From Anaerolineae bacterium (GTDB lineage Bacteria > Chloroflexota > Anaerolineae > B4-G1): a stretch of 27,255 nucleotides of DNA. The notes below the pieces were generated by a model. That model was not told the origin of the DNA. It searched no databases and worked only from the letters and a program-made list of their open reading frames with translations. Below, one piece after another: positions 7,812 to 15,502 of the stretch (within the stretch, counting starts at the first letter, position 1; the number at the start of each line of letters is the position of its first letter). Both the position numbers and the translations under genes were made by a program. Location: positions 1-27,255 of the forward strand of contig JAUWNP010000043.1 in NCBI GenBank assembly GCA_030612585.1, given 5' to 3'.

Positions 7812-8081
7812 ATGTCAGATAAAACACAGCCGCTTTATCGAATTTGTGTTCGGGGACGTCTAAGCCAAACCGGCGCTGCCTGGTTCGAGGGATTCACGCT
7901 CACCGTGGACGAAACGACGGCGCCTCCCCAGACGCGCCTCGAAGGGCCGGTGATGGACCAGGCCGCGCTGCACGGGTTGATCAGCCGCATCCGCGATCTG
8001 GGCTTGACCCTGATTTCTGTCCAATGTATTGACGAAAGGGGGATGACGCTGGAGGTTCACAATGAAAACTTGAGTCGATAA
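7812..8081 (+). CDS. Small conserved protein of unknown function
   Basis: An 89-residue soluble protein starting RICVRGRLSQ and containing AWFEGFTLTVDE, a LEGPVMDQAALHG block and IRDLGLTLISV. This pattern recurs in small proteins of Chloroflexota and actinobacteria that I cannot tie to a named function. It may be a compact alpha/beta fold. An AGGAG (about 7793-7797) lies some 14 bases before the ATG, which is long. It is the first gene after the CTACCC promoter and precedes a CPBP protease by 73 bases, so they may be co-transcribed. Confidence 0.75.
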   Translation: MSDKTQPLYRICVRGRLSQTGAAWFEGFTLTVDETTAPPQTRLEGPVMDQAALHGLISRIRDLGLTLISVQCIDERGMTLEVHNENLSR

Positions 8082-8154
8082 AAACAAATGCGAATGAACT
8101 TCTGTTTTTTGATTGTGTAATAAATACACATATAGCTCTCAGGAGGAAACGATC

Positions 8155-9015
8155 ATGAATAACTCGGCAGATTCGTCACGTTCACCATTATATAGCCCCT
8201 GGTTGTACTTTGTTGTAACTTTTGCCTGGACCTGGTTTTTCTGGGGACTGGGAATTTTGTTGCAGGTCAGTATGGAGTCCGCTGGCGGTGTCGTATTACT
8301 CTTGCTCGGCGTCCTCGGCCCAATGTTGACGGGGATCGGGTTTACTTATCTCACCCGCGATCGGGCCGGGCGACGGGATTATTGGGCGCGCGTCGTTGAT
8401 GTGAAAAGAATAGGACTCAAATGGCTCCTGGTTATTTTGCTATTTACTCCTATTTTGAATGTCTTGGCTGCGTTACTCGACATCCTTTTCGGTGGGCAGG
8501 GTGCGGTCTGGGGACCAAGCATAGTGAATGTGGTATCCAATCCTGTATCCCTGGTTTTCTCGGCGCTGTTTGCCACCCTCATCCCTTTTATCGAAGAGTT
8601 GGGCTGGCGCGGCTATGTGCTGGATCGCTTACAAGAAACAAAAAGTGCGCTGACGTCGAGCCTGATATTGAACGTCGTGTGGTCTCTGTGGCACTTGCCC
8701 ATGTTCTTTATTCCAGACTCTTATCAAGCCGGTCTGGGGGTGGGGACGCTAGAATTTTGGCTATTCATAGTTGGTATTGTGCCGTTGGGTTTCGCTTTTA
8801 CGTGGATTTACAACAATACGCGCCGCAGTATACTCGCCGTAATTCTTTTCCATTCTATGGTTAATTTTACCGGTGAGCTCATCGCCATCTCTGAGCGAGC
8901 GGATACTTGTGCGATCATATTGTGGTTTGTGGCGGCGATTGGGATTACGGTGCTTTGGGGTGCTAAAACCTTTACCCGCCAGCCACACGGGCACAGGCAC
9001 ACGTCGCCGGCGTGA
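8155..9015 (+). CDS. CPBP family intramembrane metalloprotease
   Basis: A 286-residue multi-pass protein with the CPBP motifs EELGWRG (Glu147, Glu148, Arg152), WHLP (His180) and LFHSMVNF (His233). It is distinct from the copy at 169, whose first motif is EEVMTR; the EExGWRG form is the more usual one. ATG 8155 follows an AGGAGGAAAC ribosome-binding site; the frame upstream to 8113 has no such signal and is not used. It sits directly before the ABC export cluster, a setting in which CPBP proteins often act in processing of, or immunity to, exported peptides. No candidate peptide precursor is obvious here. Confidence 0.9.
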   Translation: MNNSADSSRSPLYSPWLYFVVTFAWTWFFWGLGILLQVSMESAGGVVLLLLGVLGPMLTGIGFTYLTRDRAGRRDYWARVVDVKRIGLKWLLVILLFTPILNVLAALLDILFGGQGAVWGPSIVNVVSNPVSLVFSALFATLIPFIEELGWRGYVLDRLQETKSALTSSLILNVVWSLWHLPMFFIPDSYQAGLGVGTLEFWLFIVGIVPLGFAFTWIYNNTRRSILAVILFHSMVNFTGELIAISERADTCAIILWFVAAIGITVLWGAKTFTRQPHGHRHTSPA

Positions 9016-9046
9016 CAACATTTGTAGAAAAGCAGGGAGGCAAGAG

Positions 9047-9211
9047 ATGGAACAAAATTCGAGCAAGGGAGAAAACTCCCGCAAGACCGTGTATTACGCG
9101 GGGGCAGGACTGGCTATCGGGGCGGCCAAGAGATATTTCTATATCTTGAAGCCATTAATGCAACCCAGGAAATGTGAAACAAGGTGGATGGGAGGAAATA
9201 TCAATGGATGA
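9047..9211 (+). CDS. Small ORF, possible leader peptide or decayed membrane protein
   Basis: A 54-codon frame with an excellent ribosome-binding site (AGGGAGG, six bases before ATG 9047). It begins MEQNSSKGENSRKTVYYA, then GAGLAIGAAKRYF, and its stop overlaps the start of the ABC ATPase gene at 9204. The first 18 codons and the ribosome-binding site match the start of the gene at 14704 (MEQNSNKGEISHKTAYYA). A GGGAGaaaaCTCCC hairpin lies within the shared part. It could be a translated leader coupled to the ABC gene, or the remains of a small membrane protein. No function can be assigned. Confidence 0.5.
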   Translation: MEQNSSKGENSRKTVYYAGAGLAIGAAKRYFYILKPLMQPRKCETRWMGGNING

Positions 9212-10169
9212 GAAGAATGGGATCGTCATCGAGACACATGGCTTGAGCAAATCCTTCGGCCAAGTCCAGGCGCTTTGCGGCGTGGACTTGAGGGTGCCAC
9301 GCCATTCGATTTTCGGTTTTCTCGGCCCGAACGGAGCCGGAAAAACCACGCTGATGAAAGCGCTGCTGGGTCTGAGCCGCCCCACGGCTGGCAGTGGGAC
9401 CATCTTTGGCCACGACATCCTGACCGAGAGTGTCGCCATCCGCGAGCGCATCGGCTACCTGCCGCAACAGCCGCGTTTCATCGAACACATGACCGCCCGC
9501 GAGAACATGCAATTCGCCGCCAAGTTCTTCTTTAGCGGCCCGCAGGCCAAAATCCAGGAAAGATGCGACGAGATGCTGGAACTGGTCGGATTGGTCGAAA
9601 AGGCCGATCGTCCCATAAAAGGATTCTCCGGCGGCGAGAAACAGCGCCTGGGGATTGCCCTGGCTCAGGTCAACTATCCCGATCTGCTTATCCTCGACGA
9701 ACCCGCTTCGGCGCTCGACCCGTTGGGGCGGCAGGCTGTCCTGGATGTGATGGCTCGCCTGCGCAAGTACACTACGATTTTTTACTCGACCCACATCTTG
9801 GACGATGTCCAGCGGATCAGCGACACGGTCGCCATCCTGAACCGGGGCGAATTGGTAGCCAGCGGGCCGATCGAACAGATATTGAACAGCAAAGACGGCG
9901 TGGTTTACACCGTCGCCTTGAAGGGCGCACCTGCTGGACTGGGCGAGCGGCTGGCGGAACTGCCCTGGGTGGCGCATACGGCGGTGGCCCCGCGCAACGG
10001 AACAAGCGTCTGGCAGGTCAGCGTGAGCGATGAAGCAGCAGCCGAAAAGAACCTGCTGCGGTACGTGCTGGCTGACCCCGCTGTGACGGTGGCCGAGTTC
10101 AGCCGCAAGAAGTACGAACTGGAAGAAATCTTTATGGAGATTGTAAAAGGAGACGACGATGGCCGTTAA
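9204..10169 (+). CDS. ABC transporter ATP-binding protein (ABC-2 exporter, pair 1)
   Basis: A 321-residue ATPase with Walker A GPNGAGKTT (residues 41-49), signature FSGGEKQRLG (from 141), Walker B LLILDEP (Asp165, Glu166) and H-loop STHILDD. About 90 residues follow the core domain, as in the CcmA/NatA drug- and lipid-exporter group. GGGAGG precedes ATG 9204; a GTG at 9174 is less likely. The stop overlaps the permease start by 11 bases. It is clearly paralogous to the ATPase at 12453 (shared SKSFG, ADRP(I/V)KGFSGGE and DDVQR blocks), and the two may form a heterodimeric exporter or two separate pumps. Confidence 0.93.
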   Translation: MDEKNGIVIETHGLSKSFGQVQALCGVDLRVPRHSIFGFLGPNGAGKTTLMKALLGLSRPTAGSGTIFGHDILTESVAIRERIGYLPQQPRFIEHMTARENMQFAAKFFFSGPQAKIQERCDEMLELVGLVEKADRPIKGFSGGEKQRLGIALAQVNYPDLLILDEPASALDPLGRQAVLDVMARLRKYTTIFYSTHILDDVQRISDTVAILNRGELVASGPIEQILNSKDGVVYTVALKGAPAGLGERLAELPWVAHTAVAPRNGTSVWQVSVSDEAAAEKNLLRYVLADPAVTVAEFSRKKYELEEIFMEIVKGDDDGR

Positions 10170-10989
10170 TCTGGAACTACAACGTGTAAATGAATGGGGC
10201 GGACTGCGCGGCTTTGCAAATCTGTTCCGCAAGGAAAACCGCGCCTGGTGGGGCACCCGCCGCTGGTGGATCAACGCCCTGCTGTGGACGGTGTTGCTTG
10301 GCGGCCTGACGGCGATCATGCTGTTCGCGTCTGGCGAGGAGGTTAACGAGGCCACTGCAGCCGAAATTACCCAGGCCGGCGGGTTACTTGCCTATATCCT
10401 GTTGTTGGGATTGAACATTTTCTTCCAGTTCGGCGTCCCGGTGTTGGCGATAGGGACTGTCATCCTGGCACAAGACCTGATCATCGGCGAGAAGCAAAGC
10501 GGCGTGGCTGAATGGCTGCTTTCTAAACCAGTGACACGCCGTGCCTACGTTTTGGCAAAGGTGGCCGCCAATGCGCTGGCAGTGTTTGCTCTGTTGGTTG
10601 GACTGCCTTCCGTCGTGGCTTATGGAATGTTGTCGCTACGTATGGGCGCGCCGTTTCCTTTGGCGCCTTTCCTATCCGCGGTTGGGATCATGGCCGTACA
10701 TACCCTCTTTTACCTCACATTAACTCTGATGCTGGGAACCATTTTCAACAGTCGTGGCCCCATCCTGGGGATTGCGCTAGGTTCTGTCTTGGGCGGGGGC
10801 ATACTGGGGGGCTTTATAAAGCCACTATTTTACGTCACGCCCTGGATGCTACCGAAAGTCGCTTTGTTGGCTGCCACGGGTCAGGCGATCCCCGCTGAGA
10901 TGGGAATTGCCCCGCTGGTCGCCACCATCCTGTGGAGTGTAGTTTTCATCTTTGTGGCGTTCGCCAAGTTCGAGAAAATGGAGTGTTAG
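10159..10989 (+). CDS. ABC-2 type transporter permease (pair 1)
   Basis: A 276-residue protein with a cytosolic N-terminal segment carrying LFRKENRAWWGTRRWW, then about six transmembrane helices. The EKQSGVAEWLLSKPVTRRAY loop is the standard cytoplasmic motif of ABC-2 permeases. ATG 10159 overlaps the ATPase gene by 11 bases with AGGAG just upstream, indicating translational coupling. The permease at 13432 shares the same N-terminal and loop motifs. Together with the ATPase it should form a membrane exporter of unknown substrate. Confidence 0.92.
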   Translation: MAVNLELQRVNEWGGLRGFANLFRKENRAWWGTRRWWINALLWTVLLGGLTAIMLFASGEEVNEATAAEITQAGGLLAYILLLGLNIFFQFGVPVLAIGTVILAQDLIIGEKQSGVAEWLLSKPVTRRAYVLAKVAANALAVFALLVGLPSVVAYGMLSLRMGAPFPLAPFLSAVGIMAVHTLFYLTLTLMLGTIFNSRGPILGIALGSVLGGGILGGFIKPLFYVTPWMLPKVALLAATGQAIPAEMGIAPLVATILWSVVFIFVAFAKFEKMEC

Positions 10990-11092
10990 TGATGTCAAGA
11001 AGGAACAGACGTGTTCAATACCATGCTTCAGCAATACCTGGTTTCTGATTTCCAATGTTGGGCAATAAAATATGAGCATCGGAGAAAGTAAC

Positions 11093-12400
11093 ATGAAAGA
11101 ACAAGCAGAACATCAACCCAAGTGGCAAATCCCATTCTTTACCATCTGGACTGGGCAAGCGCTCTCGCTGGTTGGCAGCACCGTGACCCAGTTCGCCCTG
11201 GTGTGGTACTTGACCGAGACGACCGGCTCGGCGACGGTGCTGGCGACGGCGTCAATGATGGCGCTTTTGCCGGGAATTTTCCTCGGTCCCTTCATCGGCG
11301 CGCTGATAGACCGCTGGAACCGGCGTGTGGTAATGATCGTGGCCGACAGTGTCATAGCGCTGGCTATATTGTGCCTGGCCTATCTCTTTTGGATTGACGC
11401 CCTACAGATCTGGCACGTTTACGTCATCATGTTCATACGCGCCGTGGGTGGGAGCTTTCACTTGCCGGCGATGCAGGCCTCGACCTCGCTCATGGTGCCC
11501 AAGGAGCATCTGGCGCGCGTGGCCGGTATCAACCAGATGTTGAGTGGAGTGATGAACATCATCGGCGCGCCGCTGGGTGCGCTGCTGATGGGACTGCTGC
11601 CGATGCACGGTGTTATGCTGGTGGACATAATCACAGCCGCGCTGGCGATTGGGCCACTGTTCTTTGTGCATATCCCGCAGCCGAAACGCGCGGACGAGGG
11701 CAGGGCGCAGAAGCAGTCTATATGGGCTGATCTGGGGGATGGACTGCGCTACCTCCGGGGTTGGTCGGGCTTGATGGCGCTGATAGGATTCGCGCTGATA
11801 TTCAAGATAGCACTGACCCCGGCCATTTCGCTCATCCCTCTCTTGGTATACAAACACTTTGGGGGTGGCGCGGCCCAACTGAGTCTAGTGGAAGCGGTCG
11901 CGGGGGTAGGCATCATATTGGGGGGGCTGCTTCTGAGCATCTGGGGTGGCTTTAAGCAACAGATTGTTACCGTGATGACGGCCGTAATCATATTCGGTTT
12001 GAGTTTTATTGTACTGGGCATGGCTCCTGCGGGGATGTTTGGGTTGGCCCTGGTGAGTATGTTTGTGGTGGGGCTGATGTTGCCGATGATCGACGGGCCG
12101 GTCATGGCCATTCTGCAAGGAACGGTAGCGCCAGAGATGCAGGGGCGTGTGTTTACCATGATGAACAGTTTGCTCAACCTGACCGGACCGATCAGCCTGG
12201 TCTTTGCCGGACCGGTGAGCGATTGGGTGGGGTTGCAGGTCTGGTATGTGGCAGCCGGGGTATTGTGTGGGGTATTGGGGGTGCTGGGCTTTTTCATCCC
12301 GGCGATTATGAACATTGAGGAAAACAATAACGGGGCTGCTGCCGTCGGGGCAAAGATGCCAACGGCAAACGCGGCGCCTGTGCTTGTGGAAACAGACTAA
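11093..12400 (+). CDS. MFS transporter (macrolide-efflux-like)
   Basis: A 435-residue, roughly 12-helix protein of the major facilitator superfamily. The N terminus reads FTIWTGQALSLVGSTVTQFAL, and the loop GALIDRWNRRVVMI is the family's A-like motif between helices 2 and 3. It resembles the MFS_3/MefA-type drug exporters. ATG 11093 has GGAGA at a good distance; an upstream in-frame ATG at 11072 lacks one. It is placed between two paralogous ABC pairs, which suggests an export or resistance island. Substrate unknown. Confidence 0.9.
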   Translation: MKEQAEHQPKWQIPFFTIWTGQALSLVGSTVTQFALVWYLTETTGSATVLATASMMALLPGIFLGPFIGALIDRWNRRVVMIVADSVIALAILCLAYLFWIDALQIWHVYVIMFIRAVGGSFHLPAMQASTSLMVPKEHLARVAGINQMLSGVMNIIGAPLGALLMGLLPMHGVMLVDIITAALAIGPLFFVHIPQPKRADEGRAQKQSIWADLGDGLRYLRGWSGLMALIGFALIFKIALTPAISLIPLLVYKHFGGGAAQLSLVEAVAGVGIILGGLLLSIWGGFKQQIVTVMTAVIIFGLSFIVLGMAPAGMFGLALVSMFVVGLMLPMIDGPVMAILQGTVAPEMQGRVFTMMNSLLNLTGPISLVFAGPVSDWVGLQVWYVAAGVLCGVLGVLGFFIPAIMNIEENNNGAAAVGAKMPTANAAPVLVETD

Positions 12401-12452
12401 CCTCACGCGCTTGAGAGAACCAGGATCTAGACAAATAAGGAGAGTATCAAAG

Positions 12453-13442
12453 ATGAAGGAAACACAGTTTTTCCAAGTCGGGACCAACAACCAAGTAATT
12501 GAAACAAAAGGATTGAGCAAATCCTTCGGCGAGGTGCAGGCGCTGAAATCGCTGGACATGGCCGTGCCCGAACACGCCATCGTCGGCTTTTTAGGGCCGA
12601 ACGGCGCGGGCAAAAGCGTCACCATCAAGCTGTTGCTGGGCTTGATGAAACCCATCGCGGGCAGCGGGACGATCTTTGGACTCGACATCGTCCGCGACGG
12701 CCCAGAGATTCGGCAGCGGGTGGGTTATCTGTCGCAGTCGCCGCGCTTTTACGACGCGATGACGACCCGTGAGGTGCTGCGCTTTTCGGCCCGATTCTTT
12801 TTCACCGGGCCAGCGCGCGAGATCGAACGCCGCATTGACGAGATGCTCGAACTGGTCGGGTTGGAAAACAAGGCGGACCGCCCGGTCAAAGGGTTCTCGG
12901 GCGGCGAGCGGCAGCGATTGGGCATCGCCCAGGCGCAGATTAACTATCCCGACCTGCTCATCCTCGACGAGCCGGCAGCGGCGCTGGACCCGATGGGACG
13001 CCATGCGGTGCTGAACATTATGGAACGGCTGCGCCAACACACGACTGTCTTCTTCTCGACGCACATTTTGGACGACGTGCAGCGGGTCAGCGACTGGGTG
13101 GTGATTTTGAACCGAGGCGAACTGGTCACCCAGGGACCCATCGAGACGCTGCTGAACGGTGGCGACGGGGTGGTATACTCGTTGCTGCTGGCTGGCGATC
13201 CCTCGGAAGCACAGGCCCGGGTACAAAATCTGGCGTGGGTGTCGCATCTGCGCAGCACGCGCGTGAACGGGCACACGCACTGGCGAGTATCAGTCACCGA
13301 CGAAACGGCGGCAACGGCGGGCTTGCTGCGGACGGTGCTGACCGATGACCGGGTCAACGTGGTGGAATTTGGCCGCGAGAAGCAAGAATTGGAAAACGTC
13401 TTTATGGAATTGATACAGGAGGAAGAGAACAATGTCTGCTAA
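12453..13442 (+). CDS. ABC transporter ATP-binding protein (ABC-2 exporter, pair 2)
   Basis: A 329-residue ATPase with Walker A GPNGAGKSV (residues 48-56), signature FSGGERQRLG (from 148), Walker B LLILDEP (Asp172, Glu173) and STHILDD. The Walker A has Ser-Val where its paralog at 9204 has Thr-Thr; Ser is allowed at the catalytic position. The frame is open to 12315, inside the MFS gene, but ATG 12453 has AAGGAG ten bases upstream and matches the paralog's start. The stop overlaps the permease start by 11 bases, exactly as in pair 1. Confidence 0.93.
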   Translation: MKETQFFQVGTNNQVIETKGLSKSFGEVQALKSLDMAVPEHAIVGFLGPNGAGKSVTIKLLLGLMKPIAGSGTIFGLDIVRDGPEIRQRVGYLSQSPRFYDAMTTREVLRFSARFFFTGPAREIERRIDEMLELVGLENKADRPVKGFSGGERQRLGIAQAQINYPDLLILDEPAAALDPMGRHAVLNIMERLRQHTTVFFSTHILDDVQRVSDWVVILNRGELVTQGPIETLLNGGDGVVYSLLLAGDPSEAQARVQNLAWVSHLRSTRVNGHTHWRVSVTDETAATAGLLRTVLTDDRVNVVEFGREKQELENVFMELIQEEENNVC

Positions 13443-14247
13443 TACTACTTTTCAAAGAGTGAACACGAACGGCTGGCGGCTGGGGCTGGCCAACCTGTTG
13501 CGCAAAGAAAACCGGACCTGGTGGAGCACGCGCCGTTGGTGGACCCAGGCGCTCCTGTGGGCGGCGTTCGTCAACGGATTGGTAGTCTTTATGCTTTTCA
13601 TAATGCCGCCGATGATGGAACTGGCGTCAGAACCGCCGTTTTCCAGGGATGAAATCCTCACTCATGGCGTGCAGACCTTTTTCCAACTCAGCGCACTGGC
13701 CATGTCCATCGGCGTGATCATCCTGGTGCAAGGGGCGATCAACGATGAGCGGCAATCGGGAACCGCGGAATGGGTGCTGTCCAAGCCGGTTTCTCGCGCG
13801 GCGTTTCTGCTGGCCAAGCTGGTCGCCAACGGGGTAGGCATCGTGGTACTGTGGGTCGGCGTACAGAGCGCCATCGCCTACGGGCTGTTGTCGCTCAAGG
13901 CCGGGGAACCGTTCCCGTTGCTCCAGTTTTCGGCCGGCGTGAGCGGGTTGGCCCTGGTCCTGCTGTTTTACCTGGCCCTGACGCTGGCGGCCGAGGTGTT
14001 CTCGACCTCTCGTAACGTCGTGCTGGGCGTTTCGTTGGGGCTTTTACTGGGCGGGCACCTCTTGACCGGGTTCGTGGGCCAATTGGCGTTGGTGATGCCG
14101 CACGGCGTCACCCGGTCGTTGCCGGGCATCGTCCTGGGGCAGGCCGTTTCGACGGGCGAGGTGGTGACACCGATAGCAGTGACGGCCTTGGTCGCCATAG
14201 TGTTTGTCGTCGCTTCCCTCTGGAAGTTTGAGCGCATTGAACTCTAA
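13432..14247 (+). CDS. ABC-2 type transporter permease (pair 2)
   Basis: A 271-residue, about six-helix membrane protein. It shares with the permease at 10159 the LLRKENRTWWSTRRWW N terminus and the loop ERQSGTAEWVLSKPVSRAAF. AGGAGGAAG precedes ATG 13432. It partners the ATPase at 12453. The 3' end is followed within four bases by a perfect 30-bp palindrome and a LuxR gene fragment, so the region downstream has been rearranged. Confidence 0.92.
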   Translation: MSANTTFQRVNTNGWRLGLANLLRKENRTWWSTRRWWTQALLWAAFVNGLVVFMLFIMPPMMELASEPPFSRDEILTHGVQTFFQLSALAMSIGVIILVQGAINDERQSGTAEWVLSKPVSRAAFLLAKLVANGVGIVVLWVGVQSAIAYGLLSLKAGEPFPLLQFSAGVSGLALVLLFYLALTLAAEVFSTSRNVVLGVSLGLLLGGHLLTGFVGQLALVMPHGVTRSLPGIVLGQAVSTGEVVTPIAVTALVAIVFVVASLWKFERIEL

Positions 14248-14251
14248 ACCA

Positions 14252-14281
14252 GGTGCGACGCACTTGCAAGTGCGTCGCACC
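14252..14281. repeat. Perfect 30-bp palindrome
   Basis: GGTGCGACGCACTTG (14252-14266) is followed immediately by its exact reverse complement (14267-14281). It marks the junction between the end of the permease region and a fragment of a LuxR gene, replacing the fragment's first 20 or so codons. Confidence 0.9.
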
Positions 14282-14397
14282 TTCCCGCGCCCGCGCCTGA
14301 TCGAACGGTTGAACGCGGGCCTGCACCGCAAAGTGACGCCCATCTCCGCCCCGGCCGGCTTTGGCAAGACCACGCTGCTGAGCAAACAGGAATGTGT
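14282..14397 (+). pseudogene. Remnant of a MalT-type LuxR gene (P-loop segment)
   Basis: The frame reads FPRPRLIERLNAGLHRKVT, then SAPAGFGKTTLLSK, which matches the N-terminal NTPase of the intact regulator at 4870. There is no start codon of its own; the sequence before it is the 30-bp palindrome. After LLSK the similarity stops and repeat copy B begins, so only about 38 codons remain. It cannot make a functional regulator. Confidence 0.85.
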
Positions 14398-14402
14398 AAA
14401 GC

Positions 14403-14523
14403 ACCTGGTCACCTGACCAGGTAAAAGACTACCCACCTGACCAGGCCCAAAACTCCCTACGGATGTCGTTTATCCGCGTTGGCCGATACGGCGGACAGAC
14501 AATGTCCGGGGGAGTTTTTTGTA
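14403..14523. repeat. Three-copy intergenic hairpin element, copy B
   Basis: Starts with CTGGTCACCTGACCAG and continues through AAAGACTACCCACCTGACC as in copies A and C. The loop between the AACTCCC and GGGAGTT arms is longer and contains a nested CGGACA/TGTCCG stem (14492-14508). It directly follows the LuxR remnant. Confidence 0.75.
14451..14520 (+). terminator. Probable intrinsic terminator in repeat copy B
   Basis: AACTCCC (14451-14457) pairs with GGGAGTT (14510-14516), with a nested CGGACA/TGTCCG stem, and ends in a run of six T (14515-14520). It could end transcription of the ABC/MFS cluster. Confidence 0.5.
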
Positions 14524-14703
14524 GCATACCTGATGCGAACTCTCATCCCCAGGGTTCCTCCGACTTTAGTCCTAGATCTGACTCCATCTAACGTCGGAGG
14601 CGAGATCGGTCCTTTGCCCGATGCGGCTTGCAGCGTGATAGGCTATACTTGTTGTAGAATTGTAACCCTGGTTAATCTCAAGTTAACGACGAGGAGGCAA
14701 GAG

Positions 14704-15162
14704 ATGGAACAGAATTCGAACAAGGGAGAAATCTCCCACAAGACCGCGTATTATGCGCATGAAGGAGATAAGGTTATGGAATCGCGAAAACGACCATTGT
14801 TGGGGCTTGTGTTGATTTCAGGCTCCTACTGTCTAGGTGTGGCTGCTTTGATTGTTGCGATGTTCTTTAATAGCGAGGAAGTTGGTGTCCAGATTGCCAA
14901 TGTGCATGGCGTGCCTGCTCTTGCGGGATTTCCGATCTTGATCCTGACTTGTATAGTGGGTGCCCTTGTTGCGATTGGGCTCTATAAGATGACCTCATGG
15001 GGCTACTGGCTCACCCTGATTTACGTTTGCTACCTTCTTGTCGTCCCTCTTCTTGTAGGTAAGGTTCCCTCGCTTATCGGCAATATCACTTGGCCTTTGA
15101 CTGTAGCGGTCTATCTCGTTCTCAGGAGAAAACAATATTTCGGCACCCACCAGAGCGCATAA
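14704..15162 (+). CDS. Small membrane protein with duplicated leader sequence
   Basis: From ATG 14704 the product has 152 residues: a polar N terminus (MEQNSNKGEISHKTAYYA) shared with the small frame at 9047, then about four hydrophobic segments and a basic end. The ribosome-binding site GAGGAGG six bases upstream supports this start. A second start is possible at ATG 14776 (MESRKRPLLG), which has its own AAGGAG and would give a 128-residue protein without the shared leader. I do not recognise the membrane part. A TATACT box at 14644-14649 might be a -10 element, but no -35 box is evident. Confidence 0.65.
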   Translation: MEQNSNKGEISHKTAYYAHEGDKVMESRKRPLLGLVLISGSYCLGVAALIVAMFFNSEEVGVQIANVHGVPALAGFPILILTCIVGALVAIGLYKMTSWGYWLTLIYVCYLLVVPLLVGKVPSLIGNITWPLTVAVYLVLRRKQYFGTHQSA

Positions 15163-15172
15163 CAGGACGCTG

Positions 15173-15212
15173 CACTGGCGGGGATGGAGCGCCAGCCGAA
15201 TCCCCGCCAGTG
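15173..15212. repeat. Inverted repeat with 13-base perfect arms
   Basis: CACTGGCGGGGAT (15173-15185) and ATCCCCGCCAGTG (15200-15212) enclose 14 bases. There is no T tract after it, so it is a strong hairpin rather than a clear terminator. It begins 10 bases after the stop of the 14704 gene. Confidence 0.75.
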
Positions 15213-15298
15213 AGATTGGTCGCTAGATGCGCAAGGGCGTCACGAGACAGACTCTGACGAGTAATCACACACGGTTACTACTCACGCTTCCTGTGGTG

Positions 15299-15420
15299 CG
15301 TCATTCCGAGCGAGCGTAGCGAGCCGAGGAATCTCTACTTGCGATGGCAAGCGTGACCCCGACAGGAGATTCCTCGACTCTCTTCAGTCGCTGCGCTCCT
15401 TTCGGTCGCTCGGAATGACG
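15299..15420. repeat. Large nested palindromic repeat with flanking direct repeats
   Basis: Outer arms CGTCATTCCGAGCGA (15299-15313) and TCGCTCGGAATGACG (15406-15420) are perfect complements; inner arms GAGGAATCTC (15326-15335) and GAGATTCCTC (15366-15375) nest inside. Short AGTAAYCACACACG direct repeats lie at about 15260 and 15430 on either side. It has the form of an interspersed MITE- or REP-like element; no coding capacity. Confidence 0.8.
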
Positions 15421-15502
15421 GTGGCTGGGTAGTAACCACACACGTTATCTTCCCGGAATCAGAGAAGTTGTACTCAGAACCTGGAAAGAGAGGAGATGTG
15501 CC

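Larger units (their letters stand above)
15163..15502. other. 340-bp intergenic region made of palindromic repeats
   Basis: No gene is visible. It holds a hairpin at 15173-15212 and a large nested palindrome at 15299-15420 flanked by near-identical direct repeats. Just before the next gene lies a GAGAGGAG ribosome-binding site. Confidence 0.7.

Noticed and set aside
9201..10355. Long - strand open frame (384 codons) opposite the first ABC pair
   Set aside because: The + strand carries unmistakable ABC motifs; the antisense product has no domain and low-complexity composition.
11037..11049. ACCTGGTTTCTG as a half copy of the 5073-5106 palindrome
   Set aside because: Only 12 bases match and the other arm is absent, so it could be chance.
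15173..15420. CRISPR array
   Set aside because: The repeats are palindromes of different sequence, without regular spacing or unique spacers, and there are no cas genes.
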